A stretch of DNA of 64,000 bases from Calothrix brevissima NIES-22 (GTDB taxonomy: Bacteria > Cyanobacteriota > Cyanobacteriia > Cyanobacteriales > Nostocaceae). Within the stretch, counting starts at the first letter, position 1; every line of letters begins with the position of its first letter. A program made the position numbers and the translations under genes. Under the pieces are notes generated by a model. The model made no database searches. It saw only the letters and a list, made by a program, of their open reading frames with translations, and was not told the DNA's origin. The DNA lies in NCBI RefSeq assembly GCF_002367995.1, contig NZ_AP018207.1, forward strand, positions 3,223,083-3,287,082, read 5' to 3'. Shown in pieces: positions 27,309 through 35,916 of the stretch.

Positions 27309-28085
27309 TTAACTTAAATTATCAGGATCAATACCAAGCGATCGCACATACTCTGCCAATTTTTCAGCCCGTTGGCGTTCTTGTTCAGCCCGTTGGCGTT
27401 CCTGTTCAGCGCGTTGGCGTTCTTGTTCGGCTTGTTCGGCTAGGGTTGGTAGCCAACCTTGAGAATTATACCAACGCAACCATAAACCTGTTGTCTGTTG
27501 GTAAGTGCCTTGCCATAATCCTAATCCTAGTTCCAACTCTGCTAACCAAAAGCGGTTATCTGGTAGAGGTACTGCTTCATAACGATTACCAATCAGTTGA
27601 AAAATGCGCAGAATATTGTCGTAGCGGTCGTAAACTACATAGTAAGGTACTCGCAAAATGCGTTCATAAACTTCCCATTTAGTTGGCGGCTGATTAACTT
27701 CTCTAAGTGTTTTGCCTAAGTCTTCTTGTTCTGTACCTGGTGAGAGTAATTCAACTACTAAAAATGGTGCAATTCCCTCTTGCCAAATGACGTAACTTAA
27801 GCGTAAGTCTTGCTGTTGGCTAGCACTAGCTACCCCTAAAACCATGTACCAATCAGGTCTTTTGTACCATAAAGTATGGCGGGGGTCGTAGTAAAGATTT
27901 AAATCGCTAGCTAGTAAAATTTCTGTTGCTGAATAGTTGGCAGGCTGACAAGTCTCAGTGAGTAAATCAGCTTGAATACAATGAAATTCATCCGGCAATC
28001 CCGATTCCCCTATTACTTCACTGGGTAAATCATACATTGTCGGCATGGTTTCTTGAGGCGAACGTGGCGGATTTGGATCGTACAT
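27309..28085 (-). CDS. Uma2-family putative restriction endonuclease-like protein
   Basis: A 258-residue DUF820/Uma2 protein, a family greatly expanded in cyanobacteria and with a PD-(D/E)XK nuclease-like fold. Seen: LASDLNLYYDPRHTLWYKRPDWYMVLG, PFLVVELLSPGTEQEDLG and YERILRVPYYVVYDRYDN, which hold the acidic/Lys core. The C-terminus (about 217-248) is a repeated ERQRAEQ heptad making a charged coiled coil. Despite the nuclease fold the biological role of Uma2 proteins is not established. It is transcribed alone. Confidence 0.85.
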   Translation of the reverse strand: MYDPNPPRSPQETMPTMYDLPSEVIGESGLPDEFHCIQADLLTETCQPANYSATEILLASDLNLYYDPRHTLWYKRPDWYMVLGVASASQQQDLRLSYVIWQEGIAPFLVVELLSPGTEQEDLGKTLREVNQPPTKWEVYERILRVPYYVVYDRYDNILRIFQLIGNRYEAVPLPDNRFWLAELELGLGLWQGTYQQTTGLWLRWYNSQGWLPTLAEQAEQERQRAEQERQRAEQERQRAEKLAEYVRSLGIDPDNLS

Positions 28086-28255
28086 CGCTGCTAATTTAAT
28101 GATGGCAAAATAATTGCTAAGGGAGTTTTTATTATTTTAGTCATTAGTCATTGGTCATTTGTCCTCCTCATTTCCTTTCTATTGCTGTAAATTTATGACA
28201 GATGAGGTACGGATTCAGTTAAACTGAGACTTGGTTTATTGCATTGTATCTAGGC

Positions 28256-28450
28256 ATGGAAATCGGACAGAAGGTTAAGGTAGTTCGTTTGCGCGATCGC
28301 GTATCTCCCCCAATTGTGAAAAGATTAGGAGAAGTTGGCACAGTTTTAGGCTACAAAGTCACCGATGGTAGCGGTGTGGGTGTAGTAGTGCAATTTGACG
28401 ATAATTCATCGACTTGGTTTTTTGAAGATGAATTGAGAGTCGTACAGTAG
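28256..28450 (+). CDS. petP: Cytochrome b6f complex subunit PetP
   Basis: A 64-residue SH3-like (DUF2862) protein. PetP is a peripheral cytoplasmic-side subunit of the cytochrome b6f complex in cyanobacteria and red algae, affecting linear electron flow. The sequence MEIGQKVKVVRLRDRVSPP, GTVLGYKVTDGSGVGVVVQF and AWFFEDEL-like TWFFEDELRVV fits that family. Start ATG at 28256 is preferred to a TTG four codons upstream. It precedes the Get3d-type gene by 72 bases on the same strand. Confidence 0.8.
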   Translation: MEIGQKVKVVRLRDRVSPPIVKRLGEVGTVLGYKVTDGSGVGVVVQFDDNSSTWFFEDELRVVQ

Positions 28451-28522
28451 GCGGAAGTTAAGAAGATTTGCCGAGTGCTAAGTTGGAATGGACAACAATC
28501 GGCGGTAACTAAAAATCAAGTC

Positions 28523-29623
28523 ATGACCTTTATATTGACATTTTTGGGCAAAAGCGGCATTGCTCGTACCAAAATTGCGATCGCATCTGCCAAATTATTG
28601 GCTAGCCAAGGTAAGCGCGTACTTTTAGCCGGACTTGCAGAACCAGCATTACCTATTTTGCTGGATACTACTCTCACATCCGACCCTCAAGAAATTGCTC
28701 CTAATTTGCAAGTAGTACAGTTTCAAGCATCTGTACTACTACAACGCCAATGGGAAGAAGTCAAAAAGCTTGAGGCGCAATACCTCCGCACACCCATTAT
28801 TAAAGATGTTTATGGTGAAGAATTGGTGGTATTGCCAGGTATGGATAATGCCCTTGCTCTGAATGCAATCCGCGAATATGATGCTTCTGGCAAATATGAT
28901 GCGATCGTTTACGATGGTACAGGTGACGCTTCCAGCTTGCGGATGTTGGGATTACCAGAGTCTTTGAGTTGGTATGTGCGCCGCTTTCGCCAATTATTTG
29001 TTAACTCCGATTTAGGTAAAACAATTGCCGAATCGCCCTTGATTCAACCGTTGATTAGCACTTTGTTCAATTTTAATTGGACAGCAGACAACTTCGCGCA
29101 ACCGACTAATCAAGTCAATAATTTCCTCGAAAAGGGTAAAGCTGCTGTGGCTGACCCCCGGCGGCTTGCGGCTTTTTTGGTAACTACACCAGAACCGATT
29201 GAGGTAGCTAGCAGCCGCTATTTGTGGGGTAGCGCACAGCAAATTGGTATTACTGTTGGTGGTGTGATTGTTGTCTCTGGTGAAGGTAACCATAATGTCA
29301 CAGAGGAATTTAACCCCTTACCGATTAGTGTAGTACCTGATGCACCGGCTGGTGAATGGCGATCGCTCATCGATGCCCTACCAGATTTTGCCCAAGAAGC
29401 AATAAAAGCACCAAAACCCATTGAAATTGATGTCCACAACCGTCAGGTACGCTTATTCCTGCCTGGATTTGATAAAAAGCAAGTCAAGCTAACCCAGTAC
29501 GGGCCAGAAGTGACAGTAGAAGCCGGCGACCAACGGCGTAATATTGACCTCCCACCCTCATTAAGTGGTAAATCTATCACTGGAGCAAAGTTTCAAAATA
29601 GTTATTTGATCGTTTCGTTTTAA
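28523..29623 (+). CDS. Get3/ArsA-type ATPase with C-terminal alpha-crystallin domain (Get3d type)
   Basis: A 366-residue P-loop NTPase of the ArsA/Get3 group. The N-terminal P-loop region reads FLGKSGIART (residues 7-16) where typical ArsA/Get3 proteins have GKGGVGKT: the signature Lys is kept (K10) but the P-loop Lys position is Arg (R15). The body (residues about 20-280) is ArsA-like, and the last 75 residues (IEIDVHNRQVRLFLPGFDKK, then ITGAKFQNSYLIVSF) are an alpha-crystallin/Hsp20-like beta sandwich. This architecture is that of Get3d, found in cyanobacteria and plastids; its clients are unknown. Start ATG 28523 begins exactly at the first strand. Neighbours are petP and chlG. Confidence 0.82.
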   Translation: MTFILTFLGKSGIARTKIAIASAKLLASQGKRVLLAGLAEPALPILLDTTLTSDPQEIAPNLQVVQFQASVLLQRQWEEVKKLEAQYLRTPIIKDVYGEELVVLPGMDNALALNAIREYDASGKYDAIVYDGTGDASSLRMLGLPESLSWYVRRFRQLFVNSDLGKTIAESPLIQPLISTLFNFNWTADNFAQPTNQVNNFLEKGKAAVADPRRLAAFLVTTPEPIEVASSRYLWGSAQQIGITVGGVIVVSGEGNHNVTEEFNPLPISVVPDAPAGEWRSLIDALPDFAQEAIKAPKPIEIDVHNRQVRLFLPGFDKKQVKLTQYGPEVTVEAGDQRRNIDLPPSLSGKSITGAKFQNSYLIVSF

Positions 29624-29637
29624 CTTATAGATATCGG

Positions 29638-29757
29638 GGACTAGGGGCTAGGGGCTAGGGGCTAGGGACTAGGGGCTAGGAATAAATCATGCCCAATGCC
29701 CAATGCCCAATGCCCAATGCCCAATGCTCAATGCCCAATGCCCCATACCCCATACCC
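29638..29757. repeat. Tandem heptamers: CTAGGGG then CCCAATG
   Basis: A run of GGGGCTA units (about 29638-29680) is followed by CCCAATG units (about 29690-29757) between the Get3d-type gene and chlG. Other copies are at 34143-34197 and 42272-42325 (CCCAATG) and 13911-13950, 41256-41295 and 42183-42246 (CTAGGGG). Translation of the array gives spurious N-terminal MPNAQCP-type extensions on downstream genes. Confidence 0.8.
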
Positions 29758-29775
29758 TATGCCCAAATTTATCTT

Positions 29776-30819
29776 ATGTCTGATTTAACTCCCATTACTC
29801 CCAATTCTCAGCAAGCGGAAGCTATAGATTCTGTTAATCCCAGCGAAGAAATTACAGCAGTTGCCGATGACCGCAGTGCGAAAACTAGGCAATTACTGGG
29901 GATGAAAGGCGCAGCACCGGGCGAAACTTCTATTTGGAAAATCCGGTTGCAATTGATGAAGCCTATCACCTGGATTCCCTTAATTTGGGGTGTAGTTTGC
30001 GGTGCAGCTTCTTCTGGTAACTACACTTGGACATTAGAAAATGTGCTGAAAGCTGCGGCTTGTATGTTGCTTTCTGGCCCTTTGCTAACAGGTTACACCC
30101 AAACCATCAATGATTTTTACGATCGCGAAATTGATGCGATTAATGAACCTTATCGTCCTATCCCCTCTGGAGCAATTTCTGTACCCCAGGTAATTACGCA
30201 GATTGTTGTATTATTATTATCGGGAATTGGTTTAGCCTATGTCCTGGATTTATGGGCTGGGCATGACTTTCCCAATGTAACTGTACTGGCTATCTTTGGT
30301 ACATTTATTGCCTACATCTATTCAGCACCACCCCTGAAGTTAAAACAAAACGGCTGGCTAGGTAATTATGCTTTAGGTGCTAGCTATATTGCTTTACCTT
30401 GGTGGGCGGGTCATGCTTTATTTGGCGAACTGAACTGGAAAATTGTGGTGCTGACCTTAGTTTACAGCTTAGCTGGATTAGGGATTGCCATTGTTAATGA
30501 CTTCAAGAGCGTTGAAGGCGATCGCCAATTAGGATTAAAATCACTACCTGTAATGTTTGGTGTCACTACCGCAGCTTGGATATGTGTAGTGATGATTGAT
30601 GTATTTCAAGGATTAATTGCTGCCTATCTAGTTAGCATTCATGAAAATTTATATGCAGCAATTCTGGTACTGTTAATATTGCCACAAATCACTTTTCAGG
30701 ATATGTATTTCTTACGCGATCCTTTAAAGAACGATGTCAAATACCAAGCCAGCGCCCAACCTTTTCTAGTATTGGGAATGCTTGTGGCTGGTTTAGCTTT
30801 GGGTCATGCTGGTATTTAA
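29776..30819 (+). CDS. chlG: Chlorophyll synthase
   Basis: A UbiA-family prenyltransferase that attaches phytyl or geranylgeranyl diphosphate to chlorophyllide, the last step of chlorophyll a synthesis in the thylakoid membrane. The 347-residue protein has the first Asp-rich motif NDFYDREIDAINEPYRPIPSG and the second NDFKSVEGDRQLG, with eight or nine membrane helices; RQLLGMKGAAPGE is typical of ChlG. I start at the ATG at 29776 (MSDLTPITPN); an upstream in-frame ATG at 29689 lies in a tandem repeat array and is rejected. The gene is followed by a clear terminator. Confidence 0.93.
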   Translation: MSDLTPITPNSQQAEAIDSVNPSEEITAVADDRSAKTRQLLGMKGAAPGETSIWKIRLQLMKPITWIPLIWGVVCGAASSGNYTWTLENVLKAAACMLLSGPLLTGYTQTINDFYDREIDAINEPYRPIPSGAISVPQVITQIVVLLLSGIGLAYVLDLWAGHDFPNVTVLAIFGTFIAYIYSAPPLKLKQNGWLGNYALGASYIALPWWAGHALFGELNWKIVVLTLVYSLAGLGIAIVNDFKSVEGDRQLGLKSLPVMFGVTTAAWICVVMIDVFQGLIAAYLVSIHENLYAAILVLLILPQITFQDMYFLRDPLKNDVKYQASAQPFLVLGMLVAGLALGHAGI

Positions 30820-30855
30820 GTTATACATCCTGAGTTAGACGTTAAGAGTTGGGGG

Positions 30856-30890
30856 TTAGGAGTTAAAATTACTTCTAACTCCTAATTTTT
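30856..30890 (+). terminator. Intrinsic terminator of chlG
   Basis: Perfect 10-base arms TTAGGAGTTA (30856-30865) and TAACTCCTAA (30876-30885) enclose a 10-base loop and are followed by TTTTT. It lies 37 bases after the chlG stop codon. Confidence 0.65.
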
Positions 30891-31008
30891 AATTAGGCAA
30901 ATTTCAGGAATGATTGCTGATCAGAGATGACTGTCTAGGGGAAAAACAACCCCTAACTAATCAAGCTGTTGCCTGATTTTTAAGTTGGCATTAATATGAG
31001 AAATTGCC

Positions 31009-31296
31009 ATGCTCCAATTGATTTCTTATCTGATTCATGGAATTCAACCTTTTTTAATTCCTATTTGCTTTGTGACTGCTTGGGCTATAATTATTCTCGG
31101 TGCTTGGAGTTTATGGGCTACTGCAAGAGATAGCGTGAATCGAGCCAAGCAAATGCATCAAATACCTTGTACTAATTGCCAATTTTTTACTGCTGATTAT
31201 CGCCTCAAATGCACTGTACATCCCTCTCGCGCCAATACAGAAGAGGCGATTGATTGTACCGATTATCATGCGAAAACCAATCCCATGTTTTATTGA
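31009..31296 (+). CDS. Conserved small membrane protein with four cysteines
   Basis: A 95-residue protein with two hydrophobic stretches at the N-terminus (about 2-36, LISYLIHGIQPFLIPICFVT...WAIIILGAW) and a soluble tail with CTNCQFF, LKCTVHP and DCTDYH. The spacing C-x2-C ... C ... C could bind zinc or a cluster. I believe similar proteins occur across cyanobacteria without a known role; this is from memory and not verified. ATG 31009 is the only sensible start. It is separated from chlG by a terminator. Confidence 0.65.
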   Translation: MLQLISYLIHGIQPFLIPICFVTAWAIIILGAWSLWATARDSVNRAKQMHQIPCTNCQFFTADYRLKCTVHPSRANTEEAIDCTDYHAKTNPMFY

Positions 31297-31452
31297 CAGT
31301 TGACGGTTGACGGTTGACTGTTGACTGATACAAAATTGCAACATTCAAAACCGCGCAAGCAAGGGCGGGGAAACCCCGTCCCTACGAAAATGTTAATTAC
31401 GTATCACAATGCGGATTGGTATGACAACTGACAACTGACAACTGACAACTGA

Positions 31453-32409
31453 CTATTGACCAATTTCTAACAAAACTTTTAAAACTCCTCGACTCTGAGC
31501 ATGTGCAAAAGCTGCTAAACCTTCGCTGAGTTGGTAGCGAGCTTGAATTAATGGTTGTACGTCTACTTGTGCTGTGGCGAGTAATTGCAGTGCGGGTGCA
31601 AAGGGGCCGCAACGAGAACCAATCAGAGTGATTTCATCTACTACTAAAGACGATGCATCTAAGCTGAGGTTCCCTGCATAGGTACTTTTCAATACTAATG
31701 TACCTCGAGGACGTAAAGCGCGACGAGCGATCGCAAATCCTTCGGGATTTCCTGTACATTCTACAGAAATATCAAAATATCTATCTTTAACAGCAGTAGC
31801 TAAACCGGTTTTAATTCCTCGCGCTTCTAGATTAGCAAGTTTATCTTGATGACGCCCTACTACTAACAGTTCACAACCTGTAAGCGCTATTGTTTGCGCT
31901 ACTAATTGACCAAGTTTACCATCTCCTACTACTAGTACTCTATGATTAGCGCCTAACTCTACCTGCTGCTGAATTTCTAAAGCTGCGGCTAAGGGTTCGG
32001 TAAATGTTGCTACTTCTGTAGGCACATTATCGGGTACAGCATGTAAATTTGCGATCGGTAAACAGAGATATTCAGCAAAAGCCCCGTGACGATTGACAAT
32101 ACCTAATACAGTACGATTTTCACAGTGAGTTGATTGTTGACTCAAGCAAAATCGACAATTTCCGCAAACAGCATTAATTTCACCAACTACTCGCTGATTA
32201 AGTAAGTTTTCTGGCCCTTGTTCAACTACACCAACAAACTCATGTCCTAAAATACCACTGTAGGGATAGTAGCCTCTGAGCAATTCTAAATCAGTATTGC
32301 AAATCCCTGCACGCAAAACCCTGACAAGGGCTTCTCCTGGTGGTGGTTCGGGAATGGGAATATCAGTACGTAATTGTAATTGGTTGTTTTCGAGCCAGAG
32401 TCCTTTCAT
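31453..32409 (-). CDS. Zinc-containing alcohol dehydrogenase-like oxidoreductase (MDR family)
   Basis: A medium-chain dehydrogenase/reductase of 318 residues. Catalytic zinc ligands are C (AGICNTDLEL), the HE of GILGHEFVGVVE and E in FTEPLAAALE; structural zinc is bound by the four cysteines of AVCGNCRFCLSQQSTHC. The Rossmann segment VLVVGDGKLGQLVAQ follows. It would oxidise an alcohol or polyol with NAD(P); the substrate cannot be read from sequence, although threonine- and sorbitol-dehydrogenase-like proteins are nearest in pattern. The ATG is at 32409 with a TTG one codon before. Confidence 0.85.
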   Translation of the reverse strand: MKGLWLENNQLQLRTDIPIPEPPPGEALVRVLRAGICNTDLELLRGYYPYSGILGHEFVGVVEQGPENLLNQRVVGEINAVCGNCRFCLSQQSTHCENRTVLGIVNRHGAFAEYLCLPIANLHAVPDNVPTEVATFTEPLAAALEIQQQVELGANHRVLVVGDGKLGQLVAQTIALTGCELLVVGRHQDKLANLEARGIKTGLATAVKDRYFDISVECTGNPEGFAIARRALRPRGTLVLKSTYAGNLSLDASSLVVDEITLIGSRCGPFAPALQLLATAQVDVQPLIQARYQLSEGLAAFAHAQSRGVLKVLLEIGQ

Positions 32410-32462
32410 CAAAAATCTCCGAGAAACCTCAACAGAATCAATTTAGATAAATTAGTGAAAAA

Positions 32463-33050
32463 TTACTCTCCTCCTTTCTGAAGAATTGTTGTGTTGGTAA
32501 TATTGTAGGAATTAGGCTGAATTTTGCTTAACCAAGTTATCAAGTCATCTCCATGTACTGCAATCTCATTTCCTAGTGTTTTAATATAGAGAAGACCGTC
32601 GCTAATATTTAAATCTCTAATGGGATACCATGCATTTCTCGTACGGATCAGCAATTCTAAGGGAATTCCCAATTGTTGAGCATATTTACGATATCTCCAC
32701 CAAGCACGCCACAAAAAAACTGATTTAGTACCGTGCATTTTATAACCATTAGGTACTTGGCAGTAGCGATATTCATAAAAACCGCGACGATCCAATTCAC
32801 CTGTAAGAATATAGCTATAGTCAGCTAATACCTCATTTATGACTTCCCAGTAAGATGAACTGGCGTTAATTAAGAATACTGATGGTGTATGAGTTAATTC
32901 GGCAGTTGCAATCACACCCTCTGTTTTAGCCATGAGTTGGGTGCTTTGATAGACTGTTTGCGCCGTTAAAAAAGGATTTGACAGTAAAACTTCTTGCTTT
33001 TGGATGGAGTTATAAACAAAGACTCGCATCAATTCTAAATTGGACAACAT
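32463..33050 (-). CDS. Hypothetical protein, unknown family
   Basis: A 195-residue soluble protein without signal peptide or membrane span. Features seen: YWEVINEVLADYSYILTGEL, RRGFYEYRYCQVPNGYKMHG, an aromatic basic helix (VFLWRAWWRYRKYAQQLG) and GDDLITWLSKIQP near the end. No known fold is recognised. It sits on the same strand between the MDR dehydrogenase and the IMPase-like gene, with separate spacers on both sides, so co-transcription is uncertain. Confidence 0.55.
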   Translation of the reverse strand: MLSNLELMRVFVYNSIQKQEVLLSNPFLTAQTVYQSTQLMAKTEGVIATAELTHTPSVFLINASSSYWEVINEVLADYSYILTGELDRRGFYEYRYCQVPNGYKMHGTKSVFLWRAWWRYRKYAQQLGIPLELLIRTRNAWYPIRDLNISDGLLYIKTLGNEIAVHGDDLITWLSKIQPNSYNITNTTILQKGGE

Positions 33051-33212
33051 AGGTATTTTTATACTCGGTGTCTCACCGCAATATTATGGGAGTGACAACA
33101 CAGTATAAATTAGTTACAACTAATTGAATTAATTGGAAATATAATTAAACCCTTGTTGGTTAAGGGTTAGAAGGTATATTTGAGTACTTTAATTTTTTGG
33201 CTAGGAGATTAC

Positions 33213-34019
33213 CTAAATTTTGACATTCGCCAAAAATGGTGTAAAAACAGGCACTAATTCCGAACGACTAACTACCAACGTGGGAAAAGAGCGATCGCTA
33301 TAATCTTCTCCAGTTATCAGGGGAAATGGCTCTGTTTTTAAAGATTTCCAAGTAGCGCCAGCCGCTTGCACAATTACCCAAGCGCCAGCCAAATCCCAAA
33401 CTTTAGGTGTAGCTTCAATCCCCCCCAAAGTCGCACCAGTCGCCACAGTCAGGAAGTTATAGCTAGCTACCCCCAACATGCGAATTTTACAGGGAAAGTC
33501 TGGTTGCATCGCTCCTGTACTACGAGAACAGAGATTAAAAAAGTGATTATTGCTGGGAGCATCAGGACTAGAATGGATAGGGTGATGGTTAAGAAAAGCC
33601 CCTGTAGGCGTTGCTAACCCAGAATTACCTTGCCAAAAACCATGAAAAGTTTGATTCAGTGGTGGCGCGTAGACAAAACCAAAAATTGGTATTCCTCGAT
33701 ACAGTAGCCCCAAAGAAATCGACCAGATAGGAATGCCCCTTGTAAAGTTAGTTGTACCATCCAAAGGGTCAATTACCCAACACCATTCTGTACCAGGAAA
33801 AACCCGATCTGCTTCTTCGCTTAAAATCCCGTAGCCAGGAAAAGTAGATGCGATCGCATCTCTGAGGGTTTGATCCGCCCATTTATCAGATTGTGTCACC
33901 AAAGTGCCATCAGCCTTTTGTGAAGCCTGCACCCGCCCAAAATCTTGCATTAATTGCTTACCCACCTTAGCAGTGGTAGTTTGGGCAAAATCGAGAATTG
34001 TCTGCCAAAAATCGTTCAT
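33213..34019 (-). CDS. Inositol monophosphatase family protein
   Basis: A Mg-dependent, Li-sensitive-type sugar phosphatase of 268 residues. Metal-binding motifs are GILSEEADRVF, WVIDPLDGTTNFTRGIP and the C-terminal WDLAGAWVIVQAAGA. Members dephosphorylate inositol-1-phosphate, histidinol phosphate, fructose-1,6-bisphosphate or PAP; which one applies cannot be decided here, though the N-terminal pattern fits the SuhB/HisN-like group. It follows the PucC-type gene on the same strand across a 180-base tandem-repeat spacer. Confidence 0.87.
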   Translation of the reverse strand: MNDFWQTILDFAQTTTAKVGKQLMQDFGRVQASQKADGTLVTQSDKWADQTLRDAIASTFPGYGILSEEADRVFPGTEWCWVIDPLDGTTNFTRGIPIWSISLGLLYRGIPIFGFVYAPPLNQTFHGFWQGNSGLATPTGAFLNHHPIHSSPDAPSNNHFFNLCSRSTGAMQPDFPCKIRMLGVASYNFLTVATGATLGGIEATPKVWDLAGAWVIVQAAGATWKSLKTEPFPLITGEDYSDRSFPTLVVSRSELVPVFTPFLANVKI

Positions 34020-34033
34020 GAATCAGGAGATAA

Positions 34034-34198
34034 GGGAAAAGAAGGGAGACAAGGGAGACAAGGGAGACAAGGGAGACAAGGGAGACAAGGGAGACAAGGG
34101 AGACAAGGAGGACAATTGTAGAGACGCGATTCATCGCGTCTGTGCCCAATGCCCAATGCCCAATGCCCAATGCCCAATGCCCAATGCCCCATGCCCAT
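34034..34198. repeat. Tandem GGGAGACAA nonamers, hairpin, and CCCAATG heptamers
   Basis: About eight units of GGGAGACAA (34040-34112), then the AGACGCGAT-TC-ATCGCGTCT hairpin (34122-34141), then about eight CCCAATG units (34143-34197). This is the entire spacer between the PucC-type and IMPase-like genes. Frames of 60-114 codons across it are repeat translation and not genes. Confidence 0.8.
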
Positions 34199-35635
34199 TT
34201 AATCTAAATCGCTTTCTAAAACAGAAGCGATCGCTTGTTTGGTACTAGTTTGGAATTCTGCCACATTTACGCGATTAAGAAACCAAATTGATACCAACAT
34301 ACCTATAGCTTCTAAGACAAATACTAGTCCATAAGCTAACTCTAGGCTAGGTAGTAGCTTGCGACCTGTATCTAATACAGCACCACCAATGACTACAGCC
34401 AAACCTCTAGAGATAGATTGTGCTAGTCCCCAAGCACCAATAAATGTACCTGCTGCTTCCGCCGCAGTCAAATCTAGCATTAAGCTAACTGCAGCTGTGG
34501 TTAAGAAACCTGTAGCTAAACCAAATAACACTAAACCAAATTTGAGAAAGGCAGGATTCGCCGAAAATCCAGAGAAACCTAAGAGTAAGGAAGCAAATGC
34601 CACTAAAATACAGCCGAGTTTTGCCGTTCTACGCTTACCTAAGCGGGGCACAACGATAAAGCCAGTAATTCCGTAGGCAATCAGAATACCTGTGCCATAA
34701 AAAACATTCAGCTTGGTACTTTCGGCTAAAGGCATGTTAAAAACTTGCCCTGCAAAGGGTTCCACAATCGGATCTTGCATAAACAAGCTAATAGTCATCA
34801 CAAATAAAAATGTGAAAAACAAGCCTGTTTGCGGGCTAGCTGTGAGGATTTCCCAGGCTTTACCCAAGCTGATGCTATCTTCCCGATTCACTACTTGAGA
34901 ACGTTTGGTATATAGAGAGTATTTTTTCTCGACACCTAACGTCGCCGCGATCGCAAATCCAAATACCAAAGCTGGCACAATCATAAATAATCTATTGACT
35001 GCTGCCTGCAAAATCGCTATATCGATAGCTTTTGATGTTAATGGCTCCAGTATTTTAGAACTAATTATCGCCCCCACAATAATTCCTACCATCAGCATCG
35101 ACCAGACAACACCAACTACTTTAGAACGGTTGTCTTCTTCCGATACATCCACTAATAAAGCAGCGAAAGCCGTACCACTAGCGCAAAGAGCTAAACCGTA
35201 GATAGCAAACATCAAAGACAGTAAAGCAGTCCAGCCAATAGTTTGCGTATTCCAAACCCAAGAACCTGCACTTTGAGCAGCAAAATCCAGCTGCCACATT
35301 ATTTGTACAGATAAAAAGGAAGCGATCGCAAATATTGCCGCGCCTACCCATACATAAGCCGTACGATGATAACCCCATATCGGCTTGGCATCTGATATTT
35401 GCCCAAACAAAATCCGCGAAGGTGCAACAAATGCCGGCAGCGCCAGCACTAACGCTACTAACGTGGCGGGAATGGCGATTTCCTGAATCATGACTCTGTT
35501 GAGTACCCCCAGAGTCAAGATAGACATCATACTCAACCCCATTTGAAATAAGCCTAGCCTAAACATGGTCAGCAGATTGACCCTTGGCACAGACTGAGAA
35601 TTACTTGCAGAATCAAATGCTTCACTGCTTGCCAT
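34199..35635 (-). CDS. BCD/PucC family MFS transporter
   Basis: A 478-residue, 12-helix major-facilitator protein of the bacteriochlorophyll delivery (PucC/LhaA) family: FRLGLFQMGLSMMSILTLGV, RILFGQISDAKPIWGYHRTAY and the late segment GTFIGAWGLAQSISRG. In purple bacteria the family helps assemble light-harvesting complexes; cyanobacterial members are proposed to handle chlorophyll or tetrapyrroles, but this is not proven. Cyanobacteria often carry several paralogues, so orthology is uncertain. Confidence 0.85.
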   Translation of the reverse strand: MASSEAFDSASNSQSVPRVNLLTMFRLGLFQMGLSMMSILTLGVLNRVMIQEIAIPATLVALVLALPAFVAPSRILFGQISDAKPIWGYHRTAYVWVGAAIFAIASFLSVQIMWQLDFAAQSAGSWVWNTQTIGWTALLSLMFAIYGLALCASGTAFAALLVDVSEEDNRSKVVGVVWSMLMVGIIVGAIISSKILEPLTSKAIDIAILQAAVNRLFMIVPALVFGFAIAATLGVEKKYSLYTKRSQVVNREDSISLGKAWEILTASPQTGLFFTFLFVMTISLFMQDPIVEPFAGQVFNMPLAESTKLNVFYGTGILIAYGITGFIVVPRLGKRRTAKLGCILVAFASLLLGFSGFSANPAFLKFGLVLFGLATGFLTTAAVSLMLDLTAAEAAGTFIGAWGLAQSISRGLAVVIGGAVLDTGRKLLPSLELAYGLVFVLEAIGMLVSIWFLNRVNVAEFQTSTKQAIASVLESDLD

Positions 35636-35713
35636 AGCTACTTTATGCGATCTGGAATTTTATTGTCCCATTTACTCAAGATAAACCCTGACATTCCAGA
35701 TTTCTCTAAAATT

Positions 35714-35815
35714 TGTCATTAGTCATTAGTCATTAGTCATTAGTCATTAGTCATTGTCTCCCTTGTCCTCCTTGTCCCCCTTGTCCCCCTTGTCCCCCTT
35801 GTCCCCCTTCCTTGT
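35714..35815. repeat. Tandem ATTAGTC heptamers and CTTGTCCCC nonamers
   Basis: Six or so ATTAGTC units at 35714-35757 run directly into CTTGTCCCC-type nonamers up to about 35815. They fill much of the divergent spacer between the PucC-type and aldo/keto reductase genes. The same families recur at 39055-39095, 50165-50245, 50918-51005 and 60385-60440. Confidence 0.8.
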
Positions 35816-35916
35816 CCTCCTTCCCCCCCCTCCCCTGCGATTGATTACCCACTAGGAGGTGTAACGCTACACTAGAAAAGTAAAGAAATGTAACAATAAT
35901 TATAATTTTGACAAAC

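Noticed and set aside
33967-34248. Frames across the nonamer/heptamer array (SLVSLVSLV, GDKGDKGDK, LGIGHWALG)
   Set aside because: Pure tandem-repeat translation in several frames.
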